DNA of 64,000 nt from positions 25,659,477-25,723,476 of the forward strand of contig JABFTP020000042.1 in assembly GCA_013387265.2 (NCBI GenBank), written 5' to 3'. Every line of letters begins with the position of its first letter. Position 1 is the first letter of the stretch. A program made the position numbers and the translations under genes. Shown one piece after another: positions 61,083-64,000 of this stretch. Under the pieces are notes generated by a model, which saw only the letters and a list, made by a program, of their open reading frames with translations, did not search any database and was not told where the DNA came from. This DNA is from Cryptolaemus montrouzieri. Taxonomy: Eukaryota; Arthropoda; Insecta; Coleoptera; Coccinellidae.

Positions 61083-62395
61083 ATATACTATACGTTATAA
61101 TACCTTTTGTGGTCAGATACAAAAGGTACCAAGAAGTCCTTAAGAATCCTTCTAATCCAGTTGATTTTACAGCAAGAAGTAACACAGATTTGTTTACATA
61201 TCAAGCTAACAGTGATCCATCATAGTCACCCATAGCAGAGATCTAGCATTTAACCTTCTAGATTCATGTCGTATTCACTCATTGAATATTTTTTTGATTT
61301 TTATGTAGGATTTAGAATAGTGGTGTATTCCAGTGACTTTATCTATAAAATATAAAAAGATAAGATGTCAGTTCATCAGGATATCTATGAAGCTAATGAG
61401 TTAAATAAAATATACAGATTTTATTGCAACAACTGATAACAGATTGGTATGTAGACTGAAGGAAAAAAGCTTTCCTTGATTAGAAAATAAATAATGCAAA
61501 AATGTTGGTGCTTTTATATTATTTAAGGAATGAATTTTGTAATCTGTATCTATCATAGGTACGTTAGTTAATCTAAGTAAGTTGCTTGCTTACTCAGATA
61601 TGGATGTACGGAGGTGTTATAAATGGTTATATATTATATGTCAAGGTTCATGAAAATAAGAATTTAGTTTATTATAGTTTCACTTATATTTGAGTGAAAG
61701 TTTTTCACGCAATCATTGGTTTCTATTTTCTTCAATAAACTCAATGCTTCAAAGAAGTCGATTAATACCAAAAAATACCACTATTTGGATGGAATAGTAA
61801 ATTATGGATCACTTTTTCCATCATCTATGAAAATTTGCTCTAATTGAACTCATCATTGCTTGAAGAGGGTGAATTATCGAAAGATAATTCTCAAAACAAA
61901 CTTTCAGTATTGATATTATCTGATATACGTAATTCAGGATTAACATTATTTGTTTTCAAGGCAACTCAGTGTTTTTATAAGAATTGATGCACTGCTTAGG
62001 GTGGCTATCAGAATAAATGAAGATGAAGTATGATTCCTCATCTAATAGTATACTGCAGCAGTATGATAACACTAAATATAGAAGAGCATCACCTTGTTAA
62101 TTCTATTAACAAGGTTAATAATTTTAAGGCTACACGTGAATTGCTTTGAAGTTTGATCAAACTTTATCGTTTGATATTGTTTTTGGTCCTATTAGCAAAG
62201 CTTTTGGAACCTTTGTCCAAAGACAGTATTTTTAGGGATTTTTAACGCCACAGACAATCTAGAGTATTTATTTATTCCTTTGAATGAATAAAATAGAGAA
62301 TACCAATAATTTTTTGCTGTACTGTCGAATTTGAATCGTAGTCAAACATCATCGAAGGAAAGCAGAGTATGTAGAATGGTTAAAAATTCGAAACA
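61083..62395. other. Downstream intron, no recognisable genes
   Basis: AT-rich. No ORF or repeat that I can assign. Confidence 0.5.
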
Positions 62396-62399
62396 GGAT

Positions 62400-62850
62400 G
62401 GCCACGAAAGTGTAAGCTCAGGAAAATGGGAAGAAAGGAATGAAACATACTTTTATATGATTCAAGAGAACATGAAGAAAAATCCTTAAATAGTAGAAAG
62501 ACAGGGTGTGAGTTAGGAAAATCCTTTCGTACTTATCCGACTTAATTGAAAGAAGAATACTGATTGTAAGAAGTTTAAGGAGATAATCATATAATGCATA
62601 ACCTGACACACTTTCCTTCTCACGTCGGTCCCAACTTTTGTTTCTTGCAGGGTTAATACTTGTGCCCTGTGGGACTTTGCGAGTTTGGAATAATGATAAC
62701 TGACTTTCCTGTCAGGAGTACCAGAATGATCAGCTCCGATCTTATTATACCTTCCACGTATAGTTAAGTGGAACCATACTGTAGTTATCACTTTGTCTTC
62801 AACTTTGTAACTATTGTTGCTATGTTCAGTTGCATCAGTTGTTGTCATTA
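62400..62850. repeat. Dispersed repeat family, longest fragment
   Basis: Shares blocks with 53110-53240 (TAAGCTC-GGAAAATG) and with 38800-38850 (TAAGGAGATAATCA, CATAACCTG), in the same order relative to one another, so both are pieces of one longer repeat. A 111-codon - strand ORF (62513-62848) overlaps it and has no family I know. Unknown transposon or old LINE 3' end are possibilities. Confidence 0.5.
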
Positions 62851-64000
62851 ACGTTTCCTAATCGTAGTTTTATTGGTCTTAGTTACGTGTATCATAATGG
62901 GATTGTTCTATCCAAATATAAAAGAACATTATCTTGATGTTAAGAGTATTTCCTTTTGATGTTGACTAAATTCGATCTGTAATCAAGCTTCTTCAGCGTC
63001 TTGCTGGTCGTATATAAATCAAAGTCTTTGACGTGTCCGAACAAAAATTAGCCAGTATGTTTAGTAACTATTAACACCTCAAGACTTTTATACAATCATT
63101 AGTGAATTATGGTATCCAGCAGTTCTTTCCTTCAATTAATCAAGATAAGAGTAACCAAATAATTCAAACAACAACTATTTTTCAATTCAACCAATTTCTG
63201 AAATTTGAATGTGATTATGGTGCTTCGACAGAAATAGTGGAGCAAGTCGAATGCCACGCCTCTCAATTTTGTTTTATGAGACTTTCTAGCAGGTTGCATA
63301 AAAACCAAATCCCAGCAACTCTTGAGAAAACTTTAGTGAACATTATTTTCACTGAAGCTTTAACATATCTGTTTATGTGGAAAACTATAAGCATGAGTTA
63401 GGAGAGCCTGGTTCCTATTGTCATGGTACAGACAACATCCTAGATCTTTTTCGTATCACCTTAAACTTCAGTAATAAAGAAAACTAACGACTCTCCAAAT
63501 TCCTTCAAATTAAGCCTCATTTTGTTGGCTTTTTTTTATTGCATGAAAAAGTGCACTAATGCAGAAGCTGTATCATTCATTCTGATTTCACTATTATCGA
63601 ATATAAAATGTGAAAAAAACTTGATGACTGAGAATTTACAAATTCTTTTGAAGAAAAGTGACCCATATTATAGAAATAGACTGCATTTTTGTCCCTGTTT
63701 CCGACTGATTAGTGGGGTGAGTCCGACTGCGGATTTGTTTAGGAATCTTTGATAGAAATTGATAAACCCTTCGAAGTAATATTTTTAACATCAGCGATTA
63801 TGATCCATTTTATTTCCTAAAATCTTTTTCGGTTATTATGAGAAATAGGAACCCTTCAGATACTAATTGTTTGGAAAATGAAAATCATCTTATGTTCGGA
63901 ACGAATTTCAAGTAGAAATACAAACAACTATTTAACCTCCAACAAATGTTGAATAACAAAACTGAAAGACCCACAGAATGGCTAGCAAATAGGTCTAAAG
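62851..64000. other. Downstream intron, no recognisable genes
   Basis: AT-rich sequence. ORFs at 63102-63401 and 63522-63752 (+) have no recognisable domain and no splice context. The window ends inside this stretch. Confidence 0.5.

Overview
This is eukaryotic, AT-rich nuclear DNA, almost certainly from an insect and possibly a beetle. The insect call rests on the transposon types (Tc1-like, mariner, PIF/Harbinger, IS630-like with a DUF4817 helix-turn-helix, Penelope-like elements, Jockey/I-type LINEs), two copies of a tRNA-derived SINE, and spliceosomal introns tens of kilobases long. No prokaryotic features, rRNA genes or functional tRNA genes were seen.

The only host gene I can support is a C2H2 zinc-finger gene on the + strand. 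Two of its internal exons are visible: 34488-34672 (acceptor TTTTTTTAG, donor GTAAGC) and 58333-58465 (acceptor GTTTGCAG, donor GTAAGT). They join in phase 0, and the join completes a zinc finger whose two histidines lie on opposite sides of a 23,660-bp intron. The start of the window to 34487 is therefore probably upstream intron, and 58466 to the end is downstream intron. No other exon of this gene was found.

The rest is intronic DNA filled with decayed mobile elements.
0-12 kb: a Penelope-like relic broken by a 192-bp (TA)n tract; a foldback element with arms of about 0.5 kb carrying a DUF4817 domain; a 1.7-kb palindrome; SINE copy 1; a complete but dead Tc1-like element with TIRs and TA target duplications; a duplicated segment with splice-like sites; a second Penelope-like relic.
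12-21 kb: a PIF/Harbinger relic, an internally deleted Tc1-like relic on the - strand, a LINE with RNase H, a third foldback element, and an IS630-like relic whose 3' half is tandemly duplicated (about 591 bp, twice).
21-34 kb: a mostly featureless AT-rich stretch, a mariner deletion derivative, SINE copy 2, a Tc1 N-terminal fragment, a Penelope/Jockey mosaic on the - strand, and a second mariner relic.
34-58 kb (between the exons): an unassigned patch of better GC content with decayed - strand coding, a second (TA)n tract, two IS630-like transposase relics, a MITE-like inverted repeat, a CpG-rich patch, and LINE and Penelope fragments.
58-64 kb: the second exon and the best-preserved transposon in the window, a Tc1-like DD34E element with one in-frame stop and one late frameshift.

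No operon-like cooperation or new enzymatic system is visible. The most unusual content is structural: three long foldback or palindromic structures, the extreme intron splitting a zinc finger, and repeated fragments of one IS630/DUF4817 transposase group.
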